A stretch of 64,000 nucleotides of DNA from Theobroma cacao (GCF_000208745.1 NC_030856.1:11221624-11285623), one strand, 5' to 3'; positions 1-12,304 are shown, numbered from the stretch's first letter. Translations and numbers: made by a program. The notes: generated by a model not told the origin, from the sequence alone.

Positions 1-905
1 TTTTTTCACTTGATTTTTGAATTTCCACCTATTTTCCCTTTAAATTTCTTGGCTAGGGTTTTATTTTCTCCTTTCTCTCTCTTGTTTCTTGCTTGGCCGA
101 ATGTTGAAGAAGAAGAATGGGTTATGGGCTGATTTTTTTATGCCTTTTTATTGTTTAATGAATAATATTATTTTATTCATATTTTGAATATTTTATTAAT
201 GCATTTTTTTTCTAGCCATCCACTTGTCCTACTTTTTTTTTTCACCATGCATTCCCTTTGACTTATCCAAGTCTTAAGTGAAATTTCTAAATTTTTTCAA
301 AGTTTTGGTGGAGTAAATTTTTCAAAATTACACTTTTGCCCCTGAACTTTTCAAAAATTACATTTTTACCCCAAAAATTGAAAATTTGCCATAATGCACA
401 ATTTTCACTCCTCATACTCATTTCACACTCCAAATAATTAAATATGATCAAAATCCTTTCAAAAATTAAATTTTCGATTTCGGATGGCAAAATTACCATT
501 TTACCTTTTTACTCCAAATTATATCGAAATTAAAATTTTTCACTTCTAAACTTCAAATCTTACTCCAATAAGTCAAATGGGACCAAAAATCTTTTCTAAA
601 AATTCTCATTTTGTCCCTAGGTGGTAAATGACCATTTTGCCTCTAGATAGCGAAAATTCCAATTTGACTCCAAATTGATCCTCGAACTCCGAATCACCAT
701 ATTAAACCATTCTGGGACTTTAAAATTCTTAATTTCATTATAAATTCTCTATTTGATCTAGTTCGAGGTTTAACTCAACTTTGTTGTACCTCTAGGTACA
801 ATACCGACTTTTGTAAATTTTTTTTTCGGGACTCTCTTAACATGCAAACATGTTATCCATCACATGTATGTCATGACAAATATTTTTATAGAGTCGGGCT
901 TGTCA
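1..905 (-). mobile_element. Inverted partial copy of the long LTR (U3 side)
   Basis: Read on the minus strand, this stretch aligns through most of its length with the first part of the LTRs at 4835 and 56907: the start with the AAGCCCGAC block, the conserved block around ACCTAGAGGTACAAC and the following text about 'remaining open' T/A-rich DNA. The LTR start lies at 905 (TGACAAGCCCGAC on the minus strand). It runs off the left window edge, so its other end is unseen. It is more diverged from the two long copies than they are from each other. It carries no credible coding region; short open frames here are chance. Whether it belonged to an element that continues to the left of the window cannot be told. 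Confidence 0.75.
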
Positions 906-1230
906 TCTTCTCCCCCACTTGGATCAACCATATGATCCTTTTTCATGACTGATTTCGACATCCGACTAAATATTAATATTTTAAAAATTTTATCTTCTCT
1001 CCTTGGTACCTGAAATACCTTATTATTATGCCTCACTTGACTTCCGAATCGCCTTTTATCTCACAAGTTCTCCTCCGATAAAATTATTATTATTTTATTG
1101 TTATTTTCTCACTTGCGAAATATTTTATCCTAAACTACTCCTTTCGCCTCTTATCACTTTTAAACATTTTAATTGACCTCAATTTGCATTCGATCAACTT
1201 TATTTATCACCATATCAAAGTGTGGGGTAT
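906..1230 (-). mobile_element. 3' internal remnant with polypurine tract
   Basis: Directly before the inverted LTR (minus-strand reading) sits a purine run, AGTGGGGGAGAAGA, at about 906-919, which fits a polypurine tract priming second-strand synthesis of a Ty3/gypsy-type element. The remaining 300 bp are AT-rich and show no recognisable reverse transcriptase, integrase or gag. The stretch breaks abruptly at about 1230, where the plus-oriented LTR copy begins in mid-LTR. The breakpoint has no visible target-site duplication, so deletion or recombination between copies is the likelier cause. Confidence 0.6.
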
Positions 1231-4198
1231 TTCACCTAGAGGTACAACAAAGTTTATTTAATCCTCGAACTAGATCAAATAGAAATTTTAAGGTGAGATT
1301 AAGAGTTTCACAGTTCATGGATGACTTAAAATGGTAATTTGGAGTTTGAGGATCAATTTGGAGTCAAATCAGAATTTTCACTAACTAAGGGCAAAATGGT
1401 CATTTGCCACCTGGGGACAAAATGAGAATTTTAGAAAAGAATTTTTTGGCCCCATTTGACTTATTGGAGTATGATTTGAGGTTTAGAAGTGAAAAATTTT
1501 AATTTTGGTATAATTTGGAGTATAGGGGTAAAATGGTAATTTACCACTTTAAGGGTAAAATGGTAATTTTGCCACCTCAGAGGCAAAATTGTAATTTTCC
1601 ACCACCAGGATATTTTTTCCAGCACATGGTCTTCCTTTATCTTCATCTTTGACCCTTGACTAAACATGTGGTGGAGATAAAATGTTTAAATTTTTAAAAT
1701 TTTTAAAATGGACCAATTAGAAAATGCCATGTGTCAAGCTTAGGATATTTTATTATTTAACTTAAAAATCAGCACAAATCAGCCCATTATTCCCCAAATA
1801 TTCGGCCAAGCAAGGAAGAGAGAGAAAGAAAGGAAAAACAAAACCTAGGTGAGGAATTTCAAGAGAAAAAGTGTGGAAAATCAAGAAAAACAAGTGAAAA
1901 AGGTAGGATTTTTCAACTTAAGCTTGAAATCTATTTTCCTTAAGCATTTCTCTTCATTTTCCATGCTCAAATTGCATGTTTTTATGATGAATTGTTGGCT
2001 GATCAAAATGGGTTAGGAGAGAGAAAGTTGTTGGATTTATTTGATATTAATTTATGTTAGTATTTTTAGTTAATTTAGCATATTTAGAAACAAAACAACA
2101 AGAAAAGAATTTATTTTCTCCCACAACCATTAATGGCTGAATTTACCATGTATTGAGTGAGGATGAGTTTGATTTTTATTCTAGTAGAATTGGTTAAGAA
2201 ATGATGAATTATGAGCCTAGAAAAATATTGAGAATTTTCGGAGCAAAAATATGAATTTTTACCCACTAGGGGTATTTTCGTAATTTACTATCTAGATTGA
2301 TAATTTGCACCACACTGAGGGACATTAAGTTACTTTGGGTGCAATTGAGGTATAGAAACTGAAAAGAATTAAATTGGAGTTTAAACGGACGCGTTAGGAA
2401 TTTAATCGGGTGATAAGACGAATTAGGTCAATACTAAGTTTAGATAGTTACCAGTGCATTTTTGCATTCCATATCATGCATTGGTAGTCGAAATTAGTTT
2501 AATTTTGATTTAGTACCAACTTGGTGAAATTCTCGATTTTGTACTGTGTCAAGGTGGTGAGTCCTCCGATAAAGGTAAGGAAATTGCATCCGAGGACCCG
2601 TAGACAGAGTGCTTCGAAAGTCTGCATTCTAGACATTGTGAGTAAACTTATTGTCATTTTAATTATCTATGGTGGTTTTTAGATGCTTTCATGAATTCTA
2701 TGGAAAAAGGAATTTAAAAAGGTAAATTTTCATGTTTTATGAATAAATGAGTTTCAATGAAATTAATTTATAAATTGTTTTGGAATTAATAATGATTTTG
2801 AAAAATAGAGTACACAGAGACTGTTAATTGTGGCAATTTGATTGTTTAAATTGACTGGNGAAATTAATTTATAAATTGTTTTGGAATTAATAATGATTTT
2901 GAAAAATAGAGTACACAGAGACTGTTAATTGTGGCAAATTTGATTGTTTAAATTGACTGGCTTATGATAAATCGAGCATGATTGGCTAGTTGGCAATTGT
3001 ATTGAAATGCGAATTGTTTGGTTGCCTTGAAAAACTGCGAATTACAAAATTGCCATATCATGTTATTGAGTTTTATTATATGGTGGATTATATATTAATT
3101 AATCATGCAGTAGGGGGTTTCTGTGAACCAACCTTTTAGAGGGGCACGGTAAACCCCATTATATTCTTACCTCGAACGGAGAGGCGCGTAGGGTATCTCC
3201 TGGGGTAAAGTTTAGGGTTCACTTCATGCTAAACCACCACGTGAGGGGGAACTCAGCCAACGCCAAGGAACGGCTATGTTTTCAAAACAAAAACATGATT
3301 TATGTGAAATGTGAATTTTAATAGCCTTGACGATCTCGGTAGGATGCCTCGGCCAAGGTGTCCTCGAGAATGGATTTATGGCACAAGCCTAGATTTTTAT
3401 GAGATTCATAAGCTTCTTTACGTGTTTTGAACAAAATGTGTTCTAATGCTATAACCCAATTTATGATGATTTACTTTATTGTCTCCATGTACTCAACTCT
3501 AGATGTTTATGATGATGTCTGTTTGCTCATTGGGATTTTATAATCTCACCACCTTCCTTTCCACCCATTTCAGGTTCAGTATAGACTGTAGATAGCTGAT
3601 CTCATCAAGGACTACCGTTGGATTTGTATTTTTCCAAACCGTAGGTTCACAGTCCTCTTTACTTTTGTTTATTCGGAGGCCCTCTTGTTATTGTAAATTA
3701 AATTAAATATTTTAGCTTACTGTATTTAAGTATGTATAAATTTATTTAGCTTTTACGCTATAAAAATTATTCACGTATAACTCTATAAATATTGTTTTAT
3801 AAGAAAATAAAATATTTTACTTAATATTTCTTTTATTTTTTTATTATATTCAAATAACCATAATTTCGTTTTAAATGAAGATTTTAGACTTTTAAACTCA
3901 TTTTGAATATGAATTATGTGTTTTGTACTTGTATATTACGTTTTAGCCAGTTTCAAAATTTTTGAGAAAAATGACCAAAATACCCCTGTGAGACGAAAAA
4001 TTAATATTCTATTTGTTTAAAGTTGGAAACAGTTTAAAATCTTTTAGAACACGATATTTGACAATGGTTACTCACAAGGGAACAGAGAAACTGATAGTAA
4101 AGCCTTGTGGGGTTTCGGATTGACATTCCGGGCAATGAGTATCTACCGAGACACCGCGACGGTTGTCACGGGCTTGAGGGGAGTACCGGGTCGTGACA
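1231..4198 (+). mobile_element. Long LTR copy, 5'-truncated
   Basis: From ACCTAGAGGTACAAC at about 1233 to the terminal TCGTGACA at 4198 this matches the solo LTR at 57008-59852 almost base for base. The first roughly 100 bp of the LTR are missing. Inside lies a GC-richer block at about 3110-3270 that is conserved in all three long copies. The apparent extra length here is partly the 100-bp duplication around the N at 2859. No coding sequence is credible. Because the LTR start is gone, no target-site duplication can be tested. Confidence 0.85.
2759..2960. repeat. 100-bp duplication around a single N (assembly join)
   Basis: Bases 2759-2858 are repeated at 2860-2960 with one extra A, separated by one N at 2859. 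The homologous LTR at 56907-59852 has only one copy of this segment (about 58517-58616). The simplest reading is two contig ends that overlap but were joined with an N rather than merged. Confidence 0.85.
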
Positions 4199-4834
4199 CT
4201 TACTTCGGCGCCGAACCTTTCCTCTCTCCTTTCATCGCTGGGCAGATCTCACTTTCTCATTCCCTACCTCAGATCGGCAAATTTAGATCCCTAAAAGTTC
4301 CTTTTCTCTATCGTCGGATCTCCCCTTTTGCACCGCCGGCCACTCAACCCTCAAAACCTTCTAAGCTACTCACTAAACTCCCTTACCCAAGCACCCGAAA
4401 TCCTAAGCCATTGTCGTCCCTCCTATTTTCTTTTTTTTTTTGTATTTTTTTTGTATTGTTGTGTGTTTTTTCAAATCTGTCCAAGGCTACCTTTTAAGAG
4501 CTAGATTGTTCAAAAATTTTGACAATCAAGCGATGAAATCATGCTCTTTTGAGCATGATTTCACAAGGCTCTAGCATAAATGGGGGCTAATTGATGGAGA
4601 TAACTATTCCCCAAAATTCGACTGCTTTCCAAGGGCCTTAAGTACCCGGAGAGGGGAAGGCTGAGTACACGCTCAGTCTTATCCCTACTTTCTTTTCTTT
4701 CTTTTTTTTATTTATTTATTTATTTTTATTTTTATTTTTGGTTGATTTTGAATGGTGTCTACAACTTTATGATGGCATGAGAATGTGCTTAGTGAAAAAA
4801 ATCTGAGCCTTAAATACAGTCCCAAAAGGTAAAT
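4199..4834. other. Unassigned sequence between two LTR copies, with hairpins
   Basis: After the LTR end at 4198 comes a GC-richer stretch (to about 4420) with a possible primer-binding region near GGCGCCGAACC, then T-rich DNA. An open frame crosses from the LTR into it (4105-4497) but its proline/serine-rich product resembles no family I know and is probably chance. A perfect 13-bp stem with a TTTT loop lies at 4534-4563. Low-complexity TTTA repeats fill 4695-4740. It could be the leader of the element whose 5' LTR ends at 4198; no gag or pol is present to confirm this. Confidence 0.4.
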
Positions 4835-7369
4835 TGTAAAGCCCGACCTTATAAAATGCTGACAGGACATACATGTGATGGATAGCATTTTTGCATTCTA
4901 TGAGAGTCTCGAAAAATTTACAAAAGTCGGTATTGTACCTAGAGGTACAACAAAGTTGATTTAAGCCTCAAACTAGATCAAATAGAGATTATAGGGTGAA
5001 ATTGAAAATTTTACAGTCTAGGGATGATTTAAAATAATGATTTGGAGTTCGATGACTAATTTGGAGTCAAACTGAAAATTTCACTATCTAGGGGCAAAAT
5101 TGGTGGATTTTAAGTAATCAAGCAATCAAAGGTAAAATTTCTTGATTTTGACTTGTGATCTACCTTTTCCATGCATTTCTCCTTATTTTTCATGGTTAAA
5201 TTTCATGTTTTCATGGTGAATTCATGGCTGGCTGAATGGGTATGGAGAGAGAATGATGTTGGATTGATTTGATTTCAAGTTATGTTAGTGTTTTTAGTTA
5301 GTTAATGATGTGTAGCAAGAAAAGCCAACAAGAAAAATTCATTTTCTCTCATTACCCATAAGAGGCCAAATTTTCTAGGGAGAATATTGAGGCTTAAATT
5401 GATGATATTGCATGATATTTTGGTGACATTTGATATTTGGTGAGGTTAGAAATTAAATGAGAAATTTTGGTGTGAAAATTTGAATTTTTGCTCAACGTAT
5501 AGACATGTGTGATTATTGACCCGAGACTGATAAATTAAATCTCATTCATAGTCACTGAGGTAATTTAGGTATAATTAGAGTGTAGAAAGTGAGAAGAATT
5601 GATTTGGAGTTAAATTGGAGATTTTAGCCGATTAGATCGAGTATAATGTGACTTAGGTCTAATATCACATTTAAGCGATTAATCGGACATTTTGCATTCC
5701 ATATCATGCATTAATAGACTAAATTAGTTTAATTTCGATTTAGTACCAATGTAGTAAGTTTCTCGATTTTGTACTGTGTCAAGGTGGTGAGTCCTCCGAC
5801 AAAGGCAAGGAAATTGTACCCGAGGATCGATAGTTGGAGTACTAATAGAAATTCGACTCTTGAAATAGTGAGTAAGCTTATTATCGTCTTAATTATCTAG
5901 AGTAGTTTTATACGATTAAGTGATTTTATAGAAAATGGGTTTAAATGGTAAATTGCTATGTTTTAGGAGAAATTATGATTTTATAAAATGATTTTATAAA
6001 TTTTCTGAAAAATTGAATACTGGTTTTGAAAAATAAAGTAATTGGAGACCACTGATATGTTGTAAATTTATGATTTGAATAAATGGCTTATGTTAATGTG
6101 TTGGCATGACTGGCTGGGTCGTGGTTTTTGTGAACTGTATGAATTATTCTATTTTACATTTGCAGGCTAGGTAGTATTATATTAACCCTGTCATGCTGTC
6201 AAAATTTTATTGAATGGTGAGTATTGCTTGCTACAGTGGGCTAGGTTCTATGGACTAGCCTATTAGAGGGGCACGGAATCCTGACATATTTTATCTCGGT
6301 TGGAGAGGCGAGTAAGGTAACTCCCGAGGTATAACTTTTAGAGTCCACGTCACGCCAAACCACCACGTGAGGGGAAACTTGGCCAATGTCAAAGAACGGC
6401 TATATTTTCTAAATAAAAACATGATTTATGAGTATATAACTTTTTAATAGCCTTGGCGGACTCGATTTGGGATAGCTCTCGGCCAAGGTATCCTTGATAA
6501 CTGAGTATGAGAATAATTTTTGGCATGAGCCAAGTTTTAAGAAATTCACAAGCCATGTTGATTACTTGATTTAAATGAATTGAATTTTATTTGGTTGAAA
6601 TGAGTTGAAAGATGATAAATTAAAGTATGATGATTTATTTTATCTGTCTCTATTTACTCAACTTTAGATATTTTAGATGGTATTTGTTTACTCACTGGGA
6701 TTATATAATCTCACCACTCTCCTTTCCACCCATTTCAGGTTCAGAATATGTTGTAGATAGCTGAACTCATCGAGGACTACCGTTGGAATTGCATTTTTCA
6801 AACTGTAAGTTCACAGTCCTCTTTACTTTTGTTTATTCGGAGAGGCCCACTTGATACTGTAAATTAAATTAAATTAAATACTCTAGCTCACTGTATTACA
6901 GTATGTATGAATTTATTCAACTTTTACACTACAAAAAATTATTTACGTATAACTTTAAAAATATTGTTTTATAGGAAAATAGAATATTTTACTTAATATT
7001 TCTTTTATTTTCTTATTATATCTAAATAATCGCAATTTCATTTTAAATGAAGATTTTAGACTTTTAAACTCATTTTGATTATGAATTATGTGTTTTGTAC
7101 TTGTATATTACGTTTTAGCTAGTTTCAAAATTTTTGGAAAAAAATGACCAAAATACCCCTATGAGACGAAAATTATTATTTTATTTGTTTTAAGTTGGAA
7201 ATAGTTTAAAATCTTTTAGAACATGGTAATTGGCAACAGTTACTTACAAGGGAAATGATAAGCCGATATTAAAGCCTTGCGAGGTTCCGGTTGACATTCT
7301 GGGTAATGAGTGTCGATCGGGGCATCGCGGCGGTTGTCACGGGCTCTAGGAGAGTTCTAGGTCGTGACA
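4835..7369 (+). mobile_element. Solo long LTR, TSD TAAAT
   Basis: A 2,535-bp LTR starting TGTAAAGCCCGACC and ending GTCGTGACA, flanked by the 5-bp direct repeat TAAAT (4830-4834 and 7370-7374). It has no internal region, so it is a solo LTR left by recombination between the two LTRs of a full element. It shares the GC-richer block near 6260-6400 and the 3' third with the copies ending at 4198 and 59852, but is clearly more diverged from them than they are from each other, with small deletions. It interrupts older LTR-like sequence (4742-4829 joined to 7375 onward). Confidence 0.88.
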
Positions 7370-8585
7370 TAAATGGACTTAAGGAATGATAAAAATACAA
7401 AATTTTGTCTAGAAAATAAAATTTCAGAGGATATCTATCGATACATGTAGAAAATCTATCAATAGATAGTAGATAGAATGCAACAAGAAACATTTTGCTT
7501 CAAATCTATCAATAGATTACACTAATCTATCAATAGATGAGTTCTAGAATTGTATGTATTGGCTTGTTTGAAGGCTATTCAAAGGTAAAAAGGTTTCTAG
7601 AGGTTATGCAAATTTGTTTATCTCATAAATGCTATTTAAAATGTGTTTAAACACCATGTTTCATGAACTTTATGTTTAAATGGTTTATGAATGGCATGAG
7701 ATTATAAATGCATGTTTATGAATTACTTTTATCCCCTGTTTTGTGCCTTTCTTGTATCCAATCACAGAGTATTTATGACTCACACTTTATCTTTCTCTAT
7801 TTATTTTATTGCAGATCAGTGATAGCATTCTGATAGCAACTAGTGTCGTGGATATAAGTGTCTGATCTTCATGCTTTGGTAGGTGTCTAGCAGCCACTTG
7901 ATGCTTAAAATGTCAGTTACGTTCCGTTGACAAGTCGGTCTTATGTTTATATTTATGGTTTTGATTATGTTTGTGGACTCCAAACACGTTATGTTAATGT
8001 AGCCTATGTTTGGGCACTTTACATTATAAATGTTATGTTTAAATGTAAATAGCATCTTGAGAGCCCATATGGTCACTCGAGAGTGTTAAGACATGTAAAG
8101 GATATGGTGCACTAAGAATGAGGCACTTAGATGATATGTGAATGTTGCACTTACACTGATATGTTAAGAAGTTCCATATGTGTAATGTTGCATATGATAG
8201 GATGCATGAGATTATTTGTATACTTATGAGGATTATGTATGTTTTTGAAATGATGAATGTTGTATGACAAATGTTTAATGATAAATATTAAAGAGTCTTG
8301 CTTAGGTTTAACAAGCTATACCCATTTGGGTCCTTACGCCAGTCACAATCCCTCTAGGAAATGGTATGTGACATATTAGATAAATGAAAAATTGGCATTT
8401 TTACATAACTATATTTTTATTATATTTGGAGACTTGAGATTTTGTAAACTATAAAGTTTAGAGAGACTTTTGGAGATATTACATTTGTTTTAGTATGATA
8501 TTTGATGCCTTACATGTTTATGGGATTCGTCTCATGAGTATGTGTCGTTTGTTATGTCTTAAATCCTTAGGTTTGAGACGTGACA
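7370..8585 (+). mobile_element. Older LTR-like remnant
   Basis: The sequence right of the solo LTR ends with GAGACGTGACA at 8585, a typical plant LTR 3' end, and contains several CTATCAATAGATT-like motifs (about 7430-7540) and a stretch typical of plant LTRs around 8320-8370. Its left part would be 4742-4829, separated by the solo LTR insertion. No coding region is credible. The family is not identified; the assignment rests on the terminal motif and general character only. Confidence 0.4.
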
Positions 8586-8830
8586 ATCTCATAAAAAATA
8601 TCTAGCTCTGGCAATGTTCCATCAATAATGCCCTTTTTATTCAGGATTGAGAAAATAAGTGTGATGGATCGACTCCGAGAGATGTAGTTGTTGGAGGTCA
8701 GCTTGGGTTTATCACCACCTAATCGTGGTGGTCAGAATGGTGTACGAAATAGGATGGACAGGGATCCTCTGTCGAAGTGCTGATGATTTCAAAGACTATT
8801 GAGTTTGCGGCTGTAGCACTGGTCAAATCG
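8586..8830 (+). pseudogene. Possible gag-start fragment of an LTR retroelement
   Basis: A short frame starting at ATG 8662 reads MDRLREM, a stop, then LLEVSLGLSPPNRGG and on to about 8770 before failing. Its position behind an LTR-like end fits the leader and beginning of a gag gene. There is one early stop and the frame is lost after about 35 codons. The identification is by position and general composition, not by a firm domain match. Confidence 0.3.
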
Positions 8831-10611
8831 CCATTTTAACAAATCAATGGACAAATAATGAGATTCAAGTATGGATTTAAAAGATTTAAGGGATGAATCA
8901 ATTGATCGAAAGAGTGAAATGCAGATCTGAAGGATTTGAGGGATACTTTAATCGGCAGTGAAACGTTTAAGAGGAATTTGGAAAAATAATCGAAGATATG
9001 AGAAATGAAAGAGAAAAGGATTAAACGATAGATTGAACCCAAATAAGGAATTAAATGAAGAATCCTAACCTGCTTTTATACCATATCAACGATTGAGAGA
9101 AAACACTAAGAACGTTTGGAAGGATTTTCATCTATATATTGAATGAATATTCTCTGTATAGTAAAAGTAATGTTGATATTCAAGAATAAATTAATATTAG
9201 ACCTAAAATGACTTACACTACTTATTGCATTACTTGACAGAATTACAAGAATGAAAATGCCTAACAATGTATAACTATTTACACATATACCACTATTATG
9301 TTAGTCTAGCAATCTAGAACTTGATATCCTTGTGCCTCTCTAGAATCTATAACTATAGTAAAAGGAAGCCGTAGAAGGGTCGTAGCTTTGTGCCACATGG
9401 AGCCTCAGTTTTTCACAATGTGGATGCCTCAACTGTTTGACATGTTGATTTCTCCATTTTTCTTAAGGTCTTTTTGAGTTTTTAGTGTTGTTTTTGAGGT
9501 TTTTGGTCTTTTTCCTTTTGGTTTGGGGCTCTAAAAGGTTTTTTTTTTTCTCCGCCTATTTGTTCTTTGTTTCTTTCTTCTTTCTTTTTCTTTCTTAGCC
9601 TTTCTTTTCTTCTTTGGTTTTTCCCTCTTGCTTTCTATTTGATGTTTTGGAAGCTTAAGATAAAGGGGTTTTTTGCTTTCTTTTTTATTGTTTCCTTTCT
9701 TGTCTTAACATTTTTCTTTGTCATTTTTCTTCTTTCCTTTTCGGTNCCCTCTTGCTTTCTATTTGATGTTTTGGAAGCTTAAGATAAAGGGGTTTTTTGC
9801 TTTCTTTTTTATTGTTTCCTTTCTTGTCTTAACATTTTTCTTTGTCATTTTTCTTCTTTCCTTTTCGGTTTCATTTTTTATAGTTTTTTTTTTTTTTGCG
9901 TTTGGATGAGTCAAGTTTTCTTTGGTGGTGCCGTTTATACTTTTGTTTTGGGTGCTATATTTTTCAATATCTTAATCTTTTCATAAATTTTTAGGGACTT
10001 TCTTTTTGAATTTACCAATTTGATTAGTAAGATTTTTATTTTATTATGTGATTTTATATTAAACTAATTGTAATTGTTCAATTTCTTTTTGTTTGTTGGA
10101 TTTAGAAATAGAGTAAATTAAAGTGAGTTCTATTTTTTGTATTAATTTTAGAATATGATTGTTACCCTTTATACTTGTTGCTTTCATTTCTTATATTTGT
10201 TAATTTAATATTGCTTTATCTGTTTTCAAGTGCTTTTTTTAACCTTTTCTTTTCTTTTGTAAATAACGTATGGGTATTTTGCTCAGCAACATTATATATA
10301 TTGTCAATTTTCCAACAATTAAATAAGAAAACCAAATAAAAATATATAAAAAAAAATTATATATTGTCAGTTTAACATAGCACACAATAGTCACTCTAGA
10401 CTATAACTATATTTAAAAGAAGTCCCAAAGGGCTTCCTTACTTGACACTTGCAAAGTCATAGAGAAAGCCCTAACCACAGGCCAAATTGCTTTGAGCCAC
10501 CAACTTCGTTCCCACCCCACCTGAAAAACCAAATGTCTGGGTCGATATCCATATTTCATACACTTGGTGCCTATGAGAAGCCTACCTAGCAAGAGAAAAG
10601 TTTCTGACTAA
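8831..10611. other. Repeat-rich DNA without a gene
   Basis: No coding gene seen. Between 9440 and 9900 the plus strand is a T-rich low-complexity tract. Two Helitron-like starts (TCTAGA followed by CTATAACTATA and AAAAG) occur at about 9340 and 10395, so older Helitron fragments may be nested here, but no matching 3' end was found for them. Confidence 0.5.
9624..9868. repeat. 122-bp exact duplication around a single N
   Basis: Bases 9624-9745 and 9747-9868 are identical and separated by one N at 9746. An exact duplication centred on an N points to an unmerged contig overlap, not to a biological tandem repeat. It also creates duplicate open frames in this T-rich stretch, which should not be read as paired genes. 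Confidence 0.88.
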
Positions 10612-12228
10612 TCTATAATCTATAATTATATTTAAAAGAAGTTCAAAGGGCTTTCTTGCTTGACACTTGGCATATTTAAGTGAAGCTTCAAATGGCTTTC
10701 TTTCATATTATTATTATTATTATTATTATTAAATATCAAATCATTTTTAATAAATATTAAAATAACAATTGAAATGTAATTATCTTTTCTTTACATTAAA
10801 AGTTGAAAAAATTTGAATCTAACTATTTACTTAAGAAAAAATATATACATGTTAATTACCAAATCAAATTATATAATATAATTCTATTTCTCAAATTAAA
10901 ATATACAGTTGCTTTTCAAAAAAAAATAAAATATACAGTTGTTAGTCATAAAAGTTTAATTTTAATTTTTCTAAATCTTAAATTTTATAAACTAAGTTTT
11001 CTTATATTTAAATCTACTCTTCATTTTTCTACTTTTTAAAATAAAAAATACTTACTAATAAAATAACAATATAAGGAAACTTAATTATATCCATTAATAT
11101 AATTTTAGTATCCATTTGCAAACATGGCAAGATGGAGAAAAAAGAAAAAGAAAGAAATGATGGACTCATATATAGTCTTACTAAAGTGTATATATGCCCT
11201 TAGGTAATGGTTACTAGGAGAGAAGTGAGAGCACATTCTCCATAATGTGCCCAATTAAATTATATTGCACAGTTTATTTTGTAATAAATCACTATAATGT
11301 AAGATTGCAATGAATCACATTACAACCAATGAATGTAATGCGATTGTAGTTTAAAATCAATGCAATTAGATTGCATTACACTTTGCAATGTTATTAGAGA
11401 TAATTTTACCCTTCAATTTTGTTATTTTGTTAAAAATATTTTATAATGTTATAATTTGTTCTTTTATATAAATTTTGATAATGTCTTTTTATTATTCTCA
11501 GTAATCATGGTGACTATCAATAAAATTTATATTATCTTTTAAAAGAAAAAAAACTAAAATAAAATATATGATATAAAAATTATATTAAAAAATAAAAATA
11601 AAATATATAAGATTATAATAAATAATAAAAATAAAATATATGGCATTAAAAATATTTTTTTATGAATTTATATTTAATTTTTTTATATAATTGAGTTAGA
11701 GAAGAATTTGAATCATGTTCTCTAATCAGGGGATCATGCACCAACCAATAAACTAAATGTTCGAGTGTCATTAAAAATATATTTAAAAGATGATATTATA
11801 TAAAAATTAATAATAAAAAATACAAGTAAGGGTAGCACAATAACAACAGTTATATATTTTGAAAAATAATATTTTGTACATATCAATACACACCAGCAAT
11901 TAAATATGATAATATAATTATTATTATATATCTATTTCACAAAATATTCTCAACTTAATTAAAAATAATAATTTATTATCTCGAATGCATAGCATGATAA
12001 CAAACTAGTATATATATATATATATAACATATTTAAAAAGAAGTTGACCACGTGGTGAGTAGAGAGAGTGAAAGAGAAAAGAGGTTGCAACAAAGAGAGA
12101 GAAAGAAGGGTGTGTAAAGAGGTCAGAATTAACCACGTGGAGGGCAGATAGAGAAAAAGAGAAAAAATGTTGAAGCAAAGAGAGGGGGTGCAAAGAGACC
12201 CGTGTGTTGGACACGGGTCATACTCTAG
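10612..12228 (+). mobile_element. Non-autonomous Helitron
   Basis: The start TCTATAATCTATAATTATATT at 10612 follows an A, and the end CTAG at 12225-12228 is followed by a T, the A/T insertion pattern of Helitrons. Just before the end is a 9-bp stem hairpin, then six bases before CTAG. The 1.6-kb interior is very AT-rich with TTA and TA microsatellites (10711-10730, 12009-12026) and holds no Rep/helicase frame, so it would depend on proteins supplied elsewhere. Confidence 0.75.
12197..12219 (+). other. Helitron 3' hairpin
   Basis: GACCCGTGT pairs with ACACGGGTC around the loop GTTGG; ATACT and CTAG follow. This is the 3' termination hairpin of plant Helitrons and is the firmest single mark of the element. 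Confidence 0.8.
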
Positions 12229-12304
12229 TCTTCCTTACAACGACCTCTTGCTGAGATCATTCCCCTCTGCCTTTCTAATAGTTTATTTACATTATCTGTT
12301 TTAG

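Noticed and set aside
4105..4497. 130-aa open frame crossing an LTR end
   Set aside because: Half is LTR sequence; the rest has no recognisable domain. Possible leader peptide, but nothing supports it.
7430..7545. Short-spaced repeats resembling a CRISPR-like array (CTATCAATAGATT)
   Set aside because: Spacing is irregular, copies are few and diverged, and this is plant LTR-like DNA.
9567..9909. Two similar Phe-rich open frames
   Set aside because: They come from a T-rich tract duplicated around an N by the assembly; composition is low-complexity.
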